In this document: one piece after another, positions 43,879-52,300 of the stretch
Position numbering within the stretch: the stretch's first letter is position 1
Layout of the letters: each line of letters starts with the position of its first letter
Assembly: GCF_004011505.1 (NCBI RefSeq)
Contig: NZ_SAUN01000001.1
Coordinates: 3,534,001-3,598,000 of the forward strand
Direction: 5' to 3'
From: Nonomuraea polychroma
GTDB lineage: Bacteria; Actinomycetota; Actinomycetes; Streptosporangiales; Streptosporangiaceae
Length of the DNA: 64,000 nucleotides
Made by a program: the position numbers and the translations under genes
The notes under the pieces: generated by a model
Told to the model about the DNA's origin: nothing
What the model saw: only the letters and a program-made list of their open reading frames with translations
Database searches by the model: none

Positions 43879-43931
43879 ACGGCGAAAGCGGCGAGGATGA
43901 GCCCGCCGGGCCGCCCGCTACCTCGGCGTCG

Positions 43932-44549
43932 TCACGACGACTCTTCCTCGGGGGCGTAGAAGGCGGTGATGTTCGCGACGGCGGCGGCGACCTGGTCCGG
44001 CGCGCCGCCCGCGGCCTCGTAAGCCCGGCCCCACGCCTCGCTGCTCTCGATGATGACCCGCCGGCCCTCGTCGGTCAGGTGGAAGGTGCTCTCGTCGAAC
44101 TGCGGCAGGCCCGACAGGTGCAGGCTCAGGCCCAGCAGCCCGAGGTCCCAGCCGACCCCGACCGAGCCCGGACCACCCATCGCCCAGAACTCGGGCGGCA
44201 CCTCGGCGGTGTGGACCAGTTCGAACAGGGTGCCGCCGTCCTCGGCGGACAGGCGCACCTCCACCTCGGAGAAGCCGGGGTTGTCGCCGAACAGCCAGCT
44301 GACCTTCAGCAGGCGGGGCGGCTCGCACTGCAGGATCTCGCCGCCCGCGTTGCCCTCGAACTGGTATTTGCCGCCCAGCTTCAGGTCTCCTGTCACGGGC
44401 AGGAACCAGCGGCTCAGCCGCTCGGCGCTGGTGCAGGCGTCCCACACGTCCTCGACGTCGGCGTCGTAGCTCCGGCGCAAGGTGACGACCTTGCGGTCGC
44501 CGTCGAGCAACTCGCGATGCGCCCGGGTGATCTCGTCAAACAAGTCCAT
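43932..44549 (-). CDS. SRPBCC (AHSA1/START-like) protein
   Basis: 205 residues from ATG 44549, overlapping the ArsR stop by one base (TGATG). AHSA1-type fold: RSYDADVEDVWDACTSAERL, SRWFLPVTGDLKLGGKYQFE, GNAGGEILQCEPPRLLKVSW. These hydrophobic-pocket proteins are frequent partners of ArsR regulators in actinomycetes. The ligand is unknown. Confidence 0.88.
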   Translation of the reverse strand: MDLFDEITRAHRELLDGDRKVVTLRRSYDADVEDVWDACTSAERLSRWFLPVTGDLKLGGKYQFEGNAGGEILQCEPPRLLKVSWLFGDNPGFSEVEVRLSAEDGGTLFELVHTAEVPPEFWAMGGPGSVGVGWDLGLLGLSLHLSGLPQFDESTFHLTDEGRRVIIESSEAWGRAYEAAGGAPDQVAAAVANITAFYAPEEESS

Positions 44550-44899
44550 CAGGTGTCCTTCGTCTCGCCTGTCATGCGGCGTTCGCGCTTGCCGCGGGCC
44601 AGCTCCGTGGCCAGCGCGTCCAGGCGCTGAGTCCAGAAGCCGCGGAAGAGCTCCAGCCACGCGTCGATTTCCTGCAGAGGCCCGGGCTGGACGGCGTAAA
44701 GCCGTCGCGTGCCCTGAGCCCGCACGCTGGCGAACCCGTTGTCACGCAGCACCTTCAGATGTTGGGAAACGGCCGGCTGGGAGATGCCGAACTCGCGCTG
44801 GATGACGGCGGTGAGCTCGCCGGAGCTCTGCTCGCCGCCGGCCAGCAACTCCAGGATCCGGCGCCGGACAGGATCGCCGAGGACGTCGAATGCGTGCAC
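44549..44899 (-). CDS. ArsR-family winged-helix regulator
   Basis: 116 residues from ATG 44899. The HTH is MHAFDVLGDPVRRRILELLA then FGISQPAVSQHLKVLRDNGF; no CxC metal motif, so not a metal sensor of the ArsR/SmtB class. It belongs to the branch paired with SRPBCC proteins. A perfect 14-bp AT-rich dyad 22 bp upstream is a convincing autoregulatory site. Operon: arsR then SRPBCC. Confidence 0.92.
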   Translation of the reverse strand: MHAFDVLGDPVRRRILELLAGGEQSSGELTAVIQREFGISQPAVSQHLKVLRDNGFASVRAQGTRRLYAVQPGPLQEIDAWLELFRGFWTQRLDALATELARGKRERRMTGETKDT

Positions 44900-44920
44900 G
44901 ACCTCAGTGTTTCAGGGACG

Positions 44921-44934
44921 ACTTATATAAGTCA
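44921..44934. promoter_or_regulatory. ArsR operator overlapping a promoter
   Basis: GACTTATATAAGTC is a perfect palindrome in a GC-rich setting, 22 bp upstream of the ArsR start. Its TATA core can serve as the -10 box. Confidence 0.75.
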
Positions 44935-44951
44935 AACCTGAGGGAGGAGGG

Positions 44952-45557
44952 TCAGTCGTCCAGGCCGCGGGCGCTGAGCGCCTCCCCCAGCGCATCGGCG
45001 TGCCGCAGCGCGCTGACCACCATCGGCACGGCGAAGGCCCGCAGGCTGCGCTCGACACCCCGGGCCCGCTGGGCCTCCCGTACGCGGGTGGCCAGCTCGG
45101 CCAGCACGGGCACGCTCCGCACGGTCAGCGACAGCAGCAATGACAGCCGGAACGGGTCCAGCCCGGCGAACCTGGCCGGCCGCAGGCACCGTTCCAGCGC
45201 GGCCATCATGGCCGACGTGCGGGTGGTGATCGTGACCAGGCCGGCCAGCGCGACCGCGACCACCACCCGCAGCGTCGTGGACGTCGCGCCCGCCAGATCC
45301 ACGAAGATCCACTGCATGCCGAACAACGCCACGGCGAACCAGCGCACCGGCCGTACCTGCGCCCAGGCCGCCGCCACCCCGACCCGCGAGACCGCGTAGA
45401 GCCCGGCCACCACGGCCGCCGCCCCCGCCAGCGCGAGCGGTGAGCGCAGCACCACCAACACCGTGCACGCGAGCGCGAGCCCGGCCAGCTTGGCGCCTGC
45501 GGGCAGCCGGTGCAGCGGGCTGGCGCCGGGGACGTAGGCGCCGGTGAGCCCGTTCAT
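44952..45557 (-). CDS. bioN: ECF transporter T component, biotin type
   Basis: 201 residues from ATG 45557, overlapping the ATPase stop by 4 nt (ATGA). CbiQ/EcfT family: membrane helices and the coupling motif region LATRVREAQRARGVERSLRA, containing the Ala-Arg-Gly signature that contacts the ATPase. It is last gene of a minus-strand run with bioY, a ligase, a thiolase and the ATPase. With bioY in the run, biotin is the likely substrate. Confidence 0.85.
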   Translation of the reverse strand: MNGLTGAYVPGASPLHRLPAGAKLAGLALACTVLVVLRSPLALAGAAAVVAGLYAVSRVGVAAAWAQVRPVRWFAVALFGMQWIFVDLAGATSTTLRVVVAVALAGLVTITTRTSAMMAALERCLRPARFAGLDPFRLSLLLSLTVRSVPVLAELATRVREAQRARGVERSLRAFAVPMVVSALRHADALGEALSARGLDD

Positions 45558-46228
45558 GACATGAGCTTGCGGTAGTGGCCGATGGCCTCGCCGGGCGTGC
45601 CGTCGGCGACGACTCGGCCCTGGTCCAGCACCAGCACCCGGTCGAAATCGGCCAGCAACGGCAGATCGTGGCTGACCACCACCACCTGCTGGGGCATCTC
45701 CCGCAGCAGGGCGGCGACCTGGCGCGAGTGACGCAGGTCCAGCAACGTGGTCGGCTCGTCCATGACCAGCACGTCCGGCTCCAGCACCATCACCGAGCAC
45801 AACGCGAGCAGCTGCTTCTGCCCGCCGGACAGGTGGTGCGCGGGGTGGTCGGCGTGGCCGGCCAGGCCGTACCTGGCCAGGACGTCCGCCACGCGCCGCT
45901 CGACCTCCTCTCGGGGCAGGCCTTTGCGGCGCAGCGAGAACGCCACGTCCTCTGCCACCGTCGGCATGACGATCTGCGCGTCCGGGTCGGTGAACAGGAA
46001 GCCCACGCCGCGCCTGATCTTCGCGGCGTGGCGGCGGGTGTCCATGCCCAGCACGGTGACGCTGCCCGACGTCGGCATCGCCAGGCCGTTGATCAGGCGG
46101 GCCAGCGTGCTCTTGCCCGAGCCGTTGGCCCCGACCACGCCGACGCGCCGCTCCGGCAGGGAGGCGGTGACGCCGCACAACACGTCCCGCAGGCCGAGGC
46201 GCACGTGCACATCACTGAACTCGATCAC
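45554..46228 (-). CDS. bioM: ECF transporter ATPase, biotin type
   Basis: 224 residues starting VIEFSDVHVRLGLRDVLCGV at GTG 46228. Walker A VGANGSGKSTLARL, signature HLSGGQKQLLAL, Walker B DVLVMDEPTTLLDL, switch His in VVVSHDLPLL; all ABC motifs are intact. Upstream, two further copies of the coding start are found in tandem (46283 and 46331). It powers substrate uptake with BioN and the S component BioY encoded 2.8 kb upstream in the same run. Confidence 0.88.
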   Translation of the reverse strand: MIEFSDVHVRLGLRDVLCGVTASLPERRVGVVGANGSGKSTLARLINGLAMPTSGSVTVLGMDTRRHAAKIRRGVGFLFTDPDAQIVMPTVAEDVAFSLRRKGLPREEVERRVADVLARYGLAGHADHPAHHLSGGQKQLLALCSVMVLEPDVLVMDEPTTLLDLRHSRQVAALLREMPQQVVVVSHDLPLLADFDRVLVLDQGRVVADGTPGEAIGHYRKLMS

Positions 46229-46331
46229 CTCACTCCACCACCCCCAGGCCGAGGCGTACCGGCACGCCGGCGAACTCGATCATCGCCACCCAGCGGCAGA
46301 GGCACAGGTGCATGCCGGCGAACTCGATCAC
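46200..46331 (-). repeat. three tandem copies of the bioM coding start
   Basis: GTG 46331, ATG 46283 and GTG 46228 each begin (A/G)TGATCGAGTTC and encode VIEFAGMHLCLC, MIEFAGVPVRLGLGVV and VIEFSDVHVRLGLRDV. The first two are in frame with each other, forming a 33-codon frame that ends at TGA 46230, just ahead of the true start. Spacings are 48 and 55 bp. Confidence 0.8.
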
Positions 46332-46333
46332 GC

Positions 46334-47611
46334 TCACCTCACCACTTCGAACAGGGCGGCCACGCCGAGGCCGCCGCCGACCGCGGCCGCGGCCAGGCCG
46401 AGCGTTCCCTGCGGGGCGCCGGCGCGGACGAGCCGGGTGAACAGCCTGGTCACCACGACCGCGCCCGTGGCGCCCCACGGATGGCCCAGTGCCAGCGCGC
46501 CGCCGTCCGGGCAGACCCGCTCCCCGTCGGCGCCCAGCGGGTCCAGGCCGAGCGCCTCGGTGACGGCCAGCACCTGCGCCGCGAACGCCTCCACGACCTC
46601 CACCGCGGCGACCCCCGCCACATCCACCCCCGAACGCGCCAGCACCCGGCGTACCGCGGGCACCGGCCCCCACCCGGGCAGCTCGGGATCGCACCCGACG
46701 ACAGACCCGGCCACCAACCGCATCCCCGGCAGGCCCGCGCGCAACCGCTCGGGCACGATGGCCACGGCCGCGGCGCCGTCGCTGACCGGGGAGGAATTAC
46801 CGGCCGTCACTGTACCGCCCGCCACGAACGCCGCAGGCAGCCGGGCCAGCGACGACGGCCGCAGTGGCCGCGGCCGCTGATCGTCACCCCGCCCGCCGAC
46901 CGGGACGATCTCCTCGGCGAACCGGCCCGCCTCGCGGGCGGCCAGCGCGGCGGCGTGGCTGCGGCAGGCGTAGGCGTCCTGCCGCTCGCGGGTGACACCG
47001 CGCGCCGCGGCCAGCGCTTCGGCGGCCGGTCCCATGTCGGGGTCAGGGTGACCGGCGGGCGTGAACGGCGCCCGGCCGTACGGCTCGGCCGCCCCCCGGT
47101 GCGTACGCAGCGGCGCGGTCGAGGCGCTCTCCGCCCCGCCCGCGATCACCAGGTCCGCCTCCCCGGCGCGGACCGCCTGCCCGGCCAGCAGGATCGCGGC
47201 CAGCCCGCTGCCGCACTGCCGGTCCACCGTCACCCCGGGCACCGCGTGACCCAGCCCGGCCGCCAGCGCCGCCACCCTGGCCACGTTGCCGCCGGGACCC
47301 ATGCAGTTGCCCAGCACCACGTCGTCCACCTGGCGTCCGGCGACGTCGCGGGCCACGGCCTCGATCACGGGCGCCGCCAGCAGGTCCACGGTCAGGTTTT
47401 TGAACGCGTGCCCGGCCGTGCCGATCGGGGTCCGACGCGCGGCCACGATGACCGGCTCGTCACCCGTGAGCCGGCGCCGGGTAGGGCGGTCGCTCGTGGG
47501 TTCGCGGTCGGTGCCTGCGGCGGGCGGCCGGTCGCTCGTGGGCTCGCGGTGGATGCCTGCGCCGGTCGGCTGGTCGCCGCCTGCCGGTGCGCCGATGGGT
47601 GTGGCAGCCAT
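46334..47611 (-). CDS. thiolase-family protein with altered active site
   Basis: 425 residues from ATG 47611. Thiolase core from residue 52 (PVIVAARRTPIGTAGHAFKN) with nucleophile Cys133 in DRQCGSG and His377 in LALGHPWGATGA. Two canonical residues are changed: the NEAF Asn is Val340 (EVVEAFAAQ) and the second catalytic Cys is Ala410 (AAAAVGGGLG). Residues 1-51 are a Pro/Arg-rich extension with REPTSDRP twice. Normal acetyl-CoA C-acetyltransferase chemistry is doubtful. It starts one base after the ligase stop, in the biotin-transport operon; a role in pimeloyl-type precursor supply is only a guess. Confidence 0.85.
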   Translation of the reverse strand: MAATPIGAPAGGDQPTGAGIHREPTSDRPPAAGTDREPTSDRPTRRRLTGDEPVIVAARRTPIGTAGHAFKNLTVDLLAAPVIEAVARDVAGRQVDDVVLGNCMGPGGNVARVAALAAGLGHAVPGVTVDRQCGSGLAAILLAGQAVRAGEADLVIAGGAESASTAPLRTHRGAAEPYGRAPFTPAGHPDPDMGPAAEALAAARGVTRERQDAYACRSHAAALAAREAGRFAEEIVPVGGRGDDQRPRPLRPSSLARLPAAFVAGGTVTAGNSSPVSDGAAAVAIVPERLRAGLPGMRLVAGSVVGCDPELPGWGPVPAVRRVLARSGVDVAGVAAVEVVEAFAAQVLAVTEALGLDPLGADGERVCPDGGALALGHPWGATGAVVVTRLFTRLVRAGAPQGTLGLAAAAVGGGLGVAALFEVVR

Positions 47612-47612
47612 G

Positions 47613-48980
47613 TCAGGTCAGCCGCCGGATGTCGGGATCGTCGGCGGCCAGGCGTGCCGCCACCAGGGCGCGCGCGGGCTTGCCCGCCCGGGTGCGCGGC
47701 AGGCTCGGCACCGCGTACCAGCGGCGCGGCCGCTGCGCCACGTCCAGACCGCTCCTGGCCACCGCCTCCAGCAGCGCCCGCGGCGGGGGCCCGCCGCCGT
47801 CGGCCTCCAGGATGGCCGTGACCACCGAGCCCAGCGACGGGTGCGGCGAGCCGATCACCACGATGTCCCCCACGCCGGGCACCTTCCTCAGCACGTCCTC
47901 GACGTCCTCGGGCACGACGGTGGCGCCGCCGGTCTGGATCGCGCCGTCGCCGCGCCCGCGCAGCCGCAACACCTCTCCTTCCCGGTACGGGTGCGCCAGG
48001 TCGCCCACCGTCATCCACCCGTCACCGTCACGCCGCAGCGGACCCGCCGCCCCGCCCAGATATCCCTCGGCCAGCCACGGCGAACGCGCCCACACCTCGC
48101 CCAGCATGCCTCCTGGGCCGGTCCGCACCTCGATCTCGACGCCCGGAAAAGGGTGCAACCCGCCCCCGTCGGCGTCCGCCGCGACGAACGACAGCTCGGT
48201 CGCGCCGTAATACGACACCACCCGCACCCCGGCCCGCTCCGCCGCCGCCCGCCACCGGGGGTCGAGGGCAGCGCCGCCGGCCACGGCCGTACGCAGCGCA
48301 CCCGGCGCGGCGAGCACGGCAGGCAGCAGGTGCGGCACCAGATGCACGACCGTGGCCTGTTCGAGGAACGCGCCCAGCGATCCCGCGGGCCAGCGGCCGG
48401 GCACGACGGCCGTCGCGCCGGTGGCCAGGGCGTGCACGGCCGCGAAGGCGTACAAGGAGGACGACAGCGGCCCAGGGATCAGCACGACGTCGTCACGCCC
48501 GATCCCGGCCAGCTCGTCGAGGTGCGGGAACGACGCCGTCCATGACGCGCGCGTGCGGACGACGGCACGCGGGCGGCCGGTGCTGCCCGAACTGAAGCAC
48601 GCCCACGACCGGTCGCCAGGCCCCGGCACGTGCTCGACGGCGGGACCCGGCACGTACGGCAGCGGCGCGTCGACCAGGACGTCCACCGCCGCCGCGCCGA
48701 TCATCCGAGCCCACCGCCGCCGGTCCCAGGCATGGTCGCCCACCAGCGGCGTGGCACCGGCCAGGTCCGCCGCCAGCACGCTCACCACCAGCGCCACCGG
48801 GTCGGCCACCCCGATCCCCACCAGCGACGCCGGGCTCACACCGCGGCGCAGCAGATGCCGCGCGGCACCGTGGACGTTCTCGGCGAGCTCGCCGTAAGTG
48901 AGCTCGCCGAGCGGCCCGCGCAGCGCCACCCGGCCCGGACGAAGGGCCGCGTGGCGCATGACGTGATCGGCTACCGGCAT
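47613..48980 (-). CDS. acyl-CoA synthetase-like AMP-binding enzyme
   Basis: 455 residues from ATG 48980. ANL-superfamily motifs: P-loop FSSGSTGRPRAVV, YYGATELS, WMTVGDLA, the hinge RGRGDGAIQTGG, and the C-terminal catalytic Lys in LPRTRAGKPAR. It is shorter than FadD enzymes because the N-domain is compact. It activates a carboxylate to acyl-AMP and then a thioester. Placed between bioY and the thiolase, it may activate a dicarboxylate or fatty acid linked to biotin metabolism (inference). Confidence 0.87.
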   Translation of the reverse strand: MPVADHVMRHAALRPGRVALRGPLGELTYGELAENVHGAARHLLRRGVSPASLVGIGVADPVALVVSVLAADLAGATPLVGDHAWDRRRWARMIGAAAVDVLVDAPLPYVPGPAVEHVPGPGDRSWACFSSGSTGRPRAVVRTRASWTASFPHLDELAGIGRDDVVLIPGPLSSSLYAFAAVHALATGATAVVPGRWPAGSLGAFLEQATVVHLVPHLLPAVLAAPGALRTAVAGGAALDPRWRAAAERAGVRVVSYYGATELSFVAADADGGGLHPFPGVEIEVRTGPGGMLGEVWARSPWLAEGYLGGAAGPLRRDGDGWMTVGDLAHPYREGEVLRLRGRGDGAIQTGGATVVPEDVEDVLRKVPGVGDIVVIGSPHPSLGSVVTAILEADGGGPPPRALLEAVARSGLDVAQRPRRWYAVPSLPRTRAGKPARALVAARLAADDPDIRRLT

Positions 48981-49035
48981 GAACCCGCCCCGCCGCCGCT
49001 CTCGGCCGACACTTCCCCGGCCGGATGGGCGCGAG

Positions 49036-49644
49036 TCAATGCATCCTGCCGGCCCGCAGCCGCTCGCGGTATACGGTGGGCACCGCGTCCGGGTAGGCCC
49101 GCTGCGTGCCCCTGACCACGACCGCGGCCAGCACCGCCTTGATCAGGTCACCCGGCACGAACGCGAGGGCGAACCACGCCGTCGTGCCCAGGGACGCCCC
49201 CGTGACCACGGCCTGTACGGGGATCCCGAACAGGTAGACCACCCCGACCCCGCCCGCCAGGCACGCCAGCACGAGCTGGGCGGTCCCCGGGTTGCGGCCG
49301 GCCCGTTCGACGAGCCAGCCGGTCAGGGCGGCCCCGGGGATCCAGCCGATGAGGAATCCGGCCGATGGCCCGGCGAACACGCCCAGGCCGCCGCGCCCGC
49401 CGGCCAGCAGCGGCAGCCCGGCGGCGACCAGCACGAGCAGCACCACGACGGCGAGTGCGGCCCGCCACGTGCCGAGAATCGCGCCCGCCAGCATCACGCC
49501 CAGCGTCTGCAACGTGATCGGCACAGCGTTGCCGAAGACGTTGAACGAGCCCGGCAGCCCGAGCACCGCGATCAGCGCGGCGAACACGGCCACCCTCGCC
49601 AGGTCTCCCGTGGGGAACCTGCGCTTCCTGCCTGCATTCTTCAT
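49036..49644 (-). CDS. bioY: BioY, biotin-specific S component
   Basis: 202 residues from ATG 49644 (MKNAGRKRRFPTGDLARVAV). Six hydrophobic helices and the BioY signature: VPITLQTLGVMLAGAILGTW, then LPLLAGGRGGLGVFAGPSAG followed by FLIGWIPGA. It binds biotin in the membrane and associates with BioM/BioN encoded downstream in the same orientation. The ligase starts 55 bp after its stop, so one transcript is likely. No recognised BioQ-type box is evident upstream. Confidence 0.93.
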   Translation of the reverse strand: MKNAGRKRRFPTGDLARVAVFAALIAVLGLPGSFNVFGNAVPITLQTLGVMLAGAILGTWRAALAVVVLLVLVAAGLPLLAGGRGGLGVFAGPSAGFLIGWIPGAALTGWLVERAGRNPGTAQLVLACLAGGVGVVYLFGIPVQAVVTGASLGTTAWFALAFVPGDLIKAVLAAVVVRGTQRAYPDAVPTVYRERLRAGRMH

Positions 49645-49743
49645 GAGGTCGATCCCACACCAGAACGGCACGCTTCAGTCATGGAGGTATCCCACAACTT
49701 TCCTGTCGATGGTCTGCGAGCGAACGATACCGTCCCGCCGCAC

Positions 49744-50808
49744 TCAGGCGGCCAGGCGCAGGGCGCGGGCCACGTCCGCGGTGGCGGCGGAGGTCTCGGT
49801 CGTGGTGTAGCCGTCGCGCAGGGAGGCGTCGAGATCCTTGAGCCCATTGCCGCTCAGCGTGATCACCACGCGCAGGCCCGGCTCCACCAGGCCCCGCTCG
49901 TGCCGGTCGAGCAGCCCTGCCACCCCGGCCGCCGAGGCAGGTTCGACGAAGACGCCGTCGCGGCGGGCCAGCTCGCGGTACGCCGCGAAGATCTGCTCGT
50001 CGTCCACCGCGGCGATCAGCCCGCCGGACTCCGCACGAGCGGCGACGGCTCCGTCCCAGGTGGCCGGGTTGCCGACGCGGATCGCGCTCGCCTCAGTCCG
50101 CGGATCGCTGACCGGCGCGCCGTGCACCAGCGGCGCCGCGCCCGCCGCCTGGAAACCCCAGATGCGCGGCAGCCGGGCCGCCAGGCCGGCCTCGTGGTAG
50201 GTGCGGTAGCCGCCCCAGGTCGCGGTGATGTTGCCGCCGTTGCCCACGGGCAGGCAGTGCACGTCGGGTGCGTCGCCCAGCGCGTCGACGATCTCGTAGG
50301 CGACGGTCCGCTGTCCGGCCAGGCGCAGCTCGTTGCCGACGGAGTTGACCAGGGCGACGGGGTGGTGGCCGGCCAGCTCGCGGGTGACGCGCAGGCAGTC
50401 GTCGAAGGTGCCGTCGATCTCCACGATGCGGGCGCCGTAGCGGACCGCCTGGCTGAGCTTGCCGAGTGCGATCCTGCCCTTGGGGACGAGCACGGCCGCG
50501 GTGAGGCCGGCACGGGCGGCGTACGCGGCGGCCGAGGCGCTGGTGTTGCCCGTGGAGGCGCAGATGACGGTCTCGGCGCCGCGCTCGGCCGCCCTGCTGA
50601 TCGCCACCGTCATGCCGCGGTCCTTGAACGACCCTGTCGGGTTGGCCCCCTCGACCTTCAGCCACACCTCGCAGCCGGTGAGCGAGGACAGGTACGCCGA
50701 ACGCAGCAGCGGGGTGTTGCCCTCATTCAGCGAGACGGCTGGGGTGTCGTCGGTGACCGGCAGCCAGCGCCGGTAGCGGCTGTCGATCAAACCATGCCAG
50801 GTACTCAT
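49744..50808 (-). CDS. thrC: threonine synthase
   Basis: 354 residues from ATG 50808 ([20 protein letters not shown]). Fold-type II PLP enzyme: PLP Lys62 in [30 protein letters not shown], the phosphate-binding VGNGGNIT and the terminal TLSGNGLKD. This is the short actinobacterial ThrC type, converting O-phosphohomoserine to threonine. It is divergent from an RpiR regulator across 65 bp rather than linked to hom or thrB, so it may be a second copy or a differently regulated paralogue. Confidence 0.9.
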   Translation of the reverse strand: MSTWHGLIDSRYRRWLPVTDDTPAVSLNEGNTPLLRSAYLSSLTGCEVWLKVEGANPTGSFKDRGMTVAISRAAERGAETVICASTGNTSASAAAYAARAGLTAAVLVPKGRIALGKLSQAVRYGARIVEIDGTFDDCLRVTRELAGHHPVALVNSVGNELRLAGQRTVAYEIVDALGDAPDVHCLPVGNGGNITATWGGYRTYHEAGLAARLPRIWGFQAAGAAPLVHGAPVSDPRTEASAIRVGNPATWDGAVAARAESGGLIAAVDDEQIFAAYRELARRDGVFVEPASAAGVAGLLDRHERGLVEPGLRVVITLSGNGLKDLDASLRDGYTTTETSAATADVARALRLAA

Positions 50809-50873
50809 GCCCGCCACCGTAACATTCGTTCCGTAAGTGCGCGCAAGTGGAGATCCATGTAACAATTGTCATC

Positions 50874-51722
50874 ATGGAGAACGATCCGGTGGCGAGCCGC
50901 CTCAGCGCCGTCTACTCCGAGCTGCCGCCCGGCGAACGCGCGATCGTGCGGGTGTTGCTCGACGACTATCCGTTCGCGGCGCTCGGCTCGCTGCGCGCGC
51001 TCGCCGAGCGTGCGGGGGTCAGCCCGCCGACGGCCTCGCGGCTGTTCGACCGGCTCGGGTACGCCGGGTTCGCCGAGTTCCAGGCCGCCGTCAGGGACGG
51101 GGCGCGGGACCGTTCACGGCTGCTGGAATTCGTCACCGCGCCGGGTGCTCCCCGCGCTCAGCCGTCCGCCGGCCTGCCCGAGGTGCGGCGGGCCGCGGAA
51201 GACCTGCGCTCGGGTCTGGACGGCACGCTTGCGGCTGTCTCCGAGCCCCTGCTCACGGCCGCGGCGGCGCTACTGGCCGAGGCCCGCACGGTGTGGGCGC
51301 TGGGCGGGCCGCTGAGCGAGCTGGCGGCCGAATATCTGATCCGCCAGCTCGCCAGCCTGCGTCCCGGCGCGCACCGGGTGCCCGAGCCGGCGCATGGCCG
51401 CGCTCGTACCCTGCTGGACCTGGGGGCTTCCGACGTGATCGTGGCCTACGACTTCCGCCGCTATTCCCCCGCCACCGCCCGGTTCGTACACGCTGCCCGC
51501 GAGCGGGGGGCGCGGCTGGTGCTCGTCACGGACGCCTGGGGGTCGCCGCTGGCCCCCCATGCGGAGGTGCTGGTCAGCCTGCCGCGCGAGGCCGCGGGGC
51601 CGATCGCGCCGCTGGCGCACGAGATCGCCGTCACCGAGCTGCTGCTCGTCGCCGCAGCCGCGCGCCTGTCACCCGCCGAGCGCCTGGCCGACCTCGATGC
51701 GCTCACGCAGAGTCTGACGTGA
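50874..51722 (+). CDS. MurR/RpiR-family transcriptional regulator
   Basis: 282 residues from ATG 50874; an in-frame GTG lies at 50847. N-terminal HTH_6 (ALGSLRALAERAGVSPPTAS then RLFDRLGYAGFAEFQAAV) and a SIS domain (VWALGGPLSELAAEYLIRQL, RERGARLVLVTDAWGSPLAP). SIS domains bind phosphosugars. It is divergent from thrC; the gap contains AT-rich TGTAACAATTGTCA, a possible operator. Its last codons are part of a duplicated 42-bp segment shared with the convergent GNAT gene. Confidence 0.88.
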   Translation: MENDPVASRLSAVYSELPPGERAIVRVLLDDYPFAALGSLRALAERAGVSPPTASRLFDRLGYAGFAEFQAAVRDGARDRSRLLEFVTAPGAPRAQPSAGLPEVRRAAEDLRSGLDGTLAAVSEPLLTAAAALLAEARTVWALGGPLSELAAEYLIRQLASLRPGAHRVPEPAHGRARTLLDLGASDVIVAYDFRRYSPATARFVHAARERGARLVLVTDAWGSPLAPHAEVLVSLPREAAGPIAPLAHEIAVTELLLVAAAARLSPAERLADLDALTQSLT

Positions 51723-51780
51723 GCCCCTTGCAGAGGGACTCGACGTGCTCACGCGGAGCCTGACGTGAGCCGCTTGTAGA
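51693..51780. repeat. 42-bp tandem duplication at two convergent gene ends
   Basis: 51693-51734 and 51739-51780 match at about 36 of 42 bases. Copy 1 holds the RpiR stop; copy 2 holds the GNAT stop on the other strand. Confidence 0.75.
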
Positions 51781-52300
51781 AGAAGCTGCAGTCGCGCAGC
51801 GTGCCGTCCGGCGATCCGGCGTACTCGGGGACGATGCCGTAACGCGTCCAGCCGCCGGTGAGGTAGACGTGCTCGGCGGTGCTGCCGGTCTCGGTGTCCA
51901 GGAGCAGCAGATCGGCCCCGGCCTCCAGGGCGGCCCGCTCGGCCGTGGCCAGCAGGGCCCGCGACAGGCCCCGGCCGCGCGCCTCGCGGTGCACCATGAG
52001 CTTGACGATCTCGCCCCGATGGCGGGCATTGGGCTTGGCGGCCAGCGCCAGGCTGACGGTGGCGTCGATGCCGGCGCCATCGCGGGCGACCCACACCATC
52101 AGGCGGCCCTCGGCCACGGCTGGGGCCTGCGCCCGCCACCAACCGGCGGCAGCCTCATGGTCGAACGGCGCCAGGAACCCCACGGAGGCGCCGTCGTCCA
52201 CGGCGTCGACGAGCAGATCGGCCAGTTCCTTCACACTGGCCTCGAACTCCGCGGCGGACAGGCGCTCGATGGTGTGCACGGACGATTCCTCGGCTTTCAT
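51749..52300 (-). CDS. GNAT-family N-acetyltransferase
   Basis: 183 residues from ATG 52300, overlapping the regulator's stop by 4 nt. Acetyl-CoA site: IVKLMVHREARGRGLSRALL (R/QxxGxG/A type), with LLLLDTETGSTAEHVYLTGG then WTRYG as the C-terminal GNAT half. The substrate is unknown. The pairing with an XRE-cupin regulator is a recurring arrangement in actinomycetes. Confidence 0.9.
   Translation of the reverse strand: MKAEESSVHTIERLSAAEFEASVKELADLLVDAVDDGASVGFLAPFDHEAAAGWWRAQAPAVAEGRLMVWVARDGAGIDATVSLALAAKPNARHRGEIVKLMVHREARGRGLSRALLATAERAALEAGADLLLLDTETGSTAEHVYLTGGWTRYGIVPEYAGSPDGTLRDCSFFYKRLTSGSA

Noticed and set aside
49648-49743. Search for a BioQ/BirA-type operator upstream of bioY
   Set aside because: No convincing dyad of the known type is visible, so biotin-dependent repression was not claimed.
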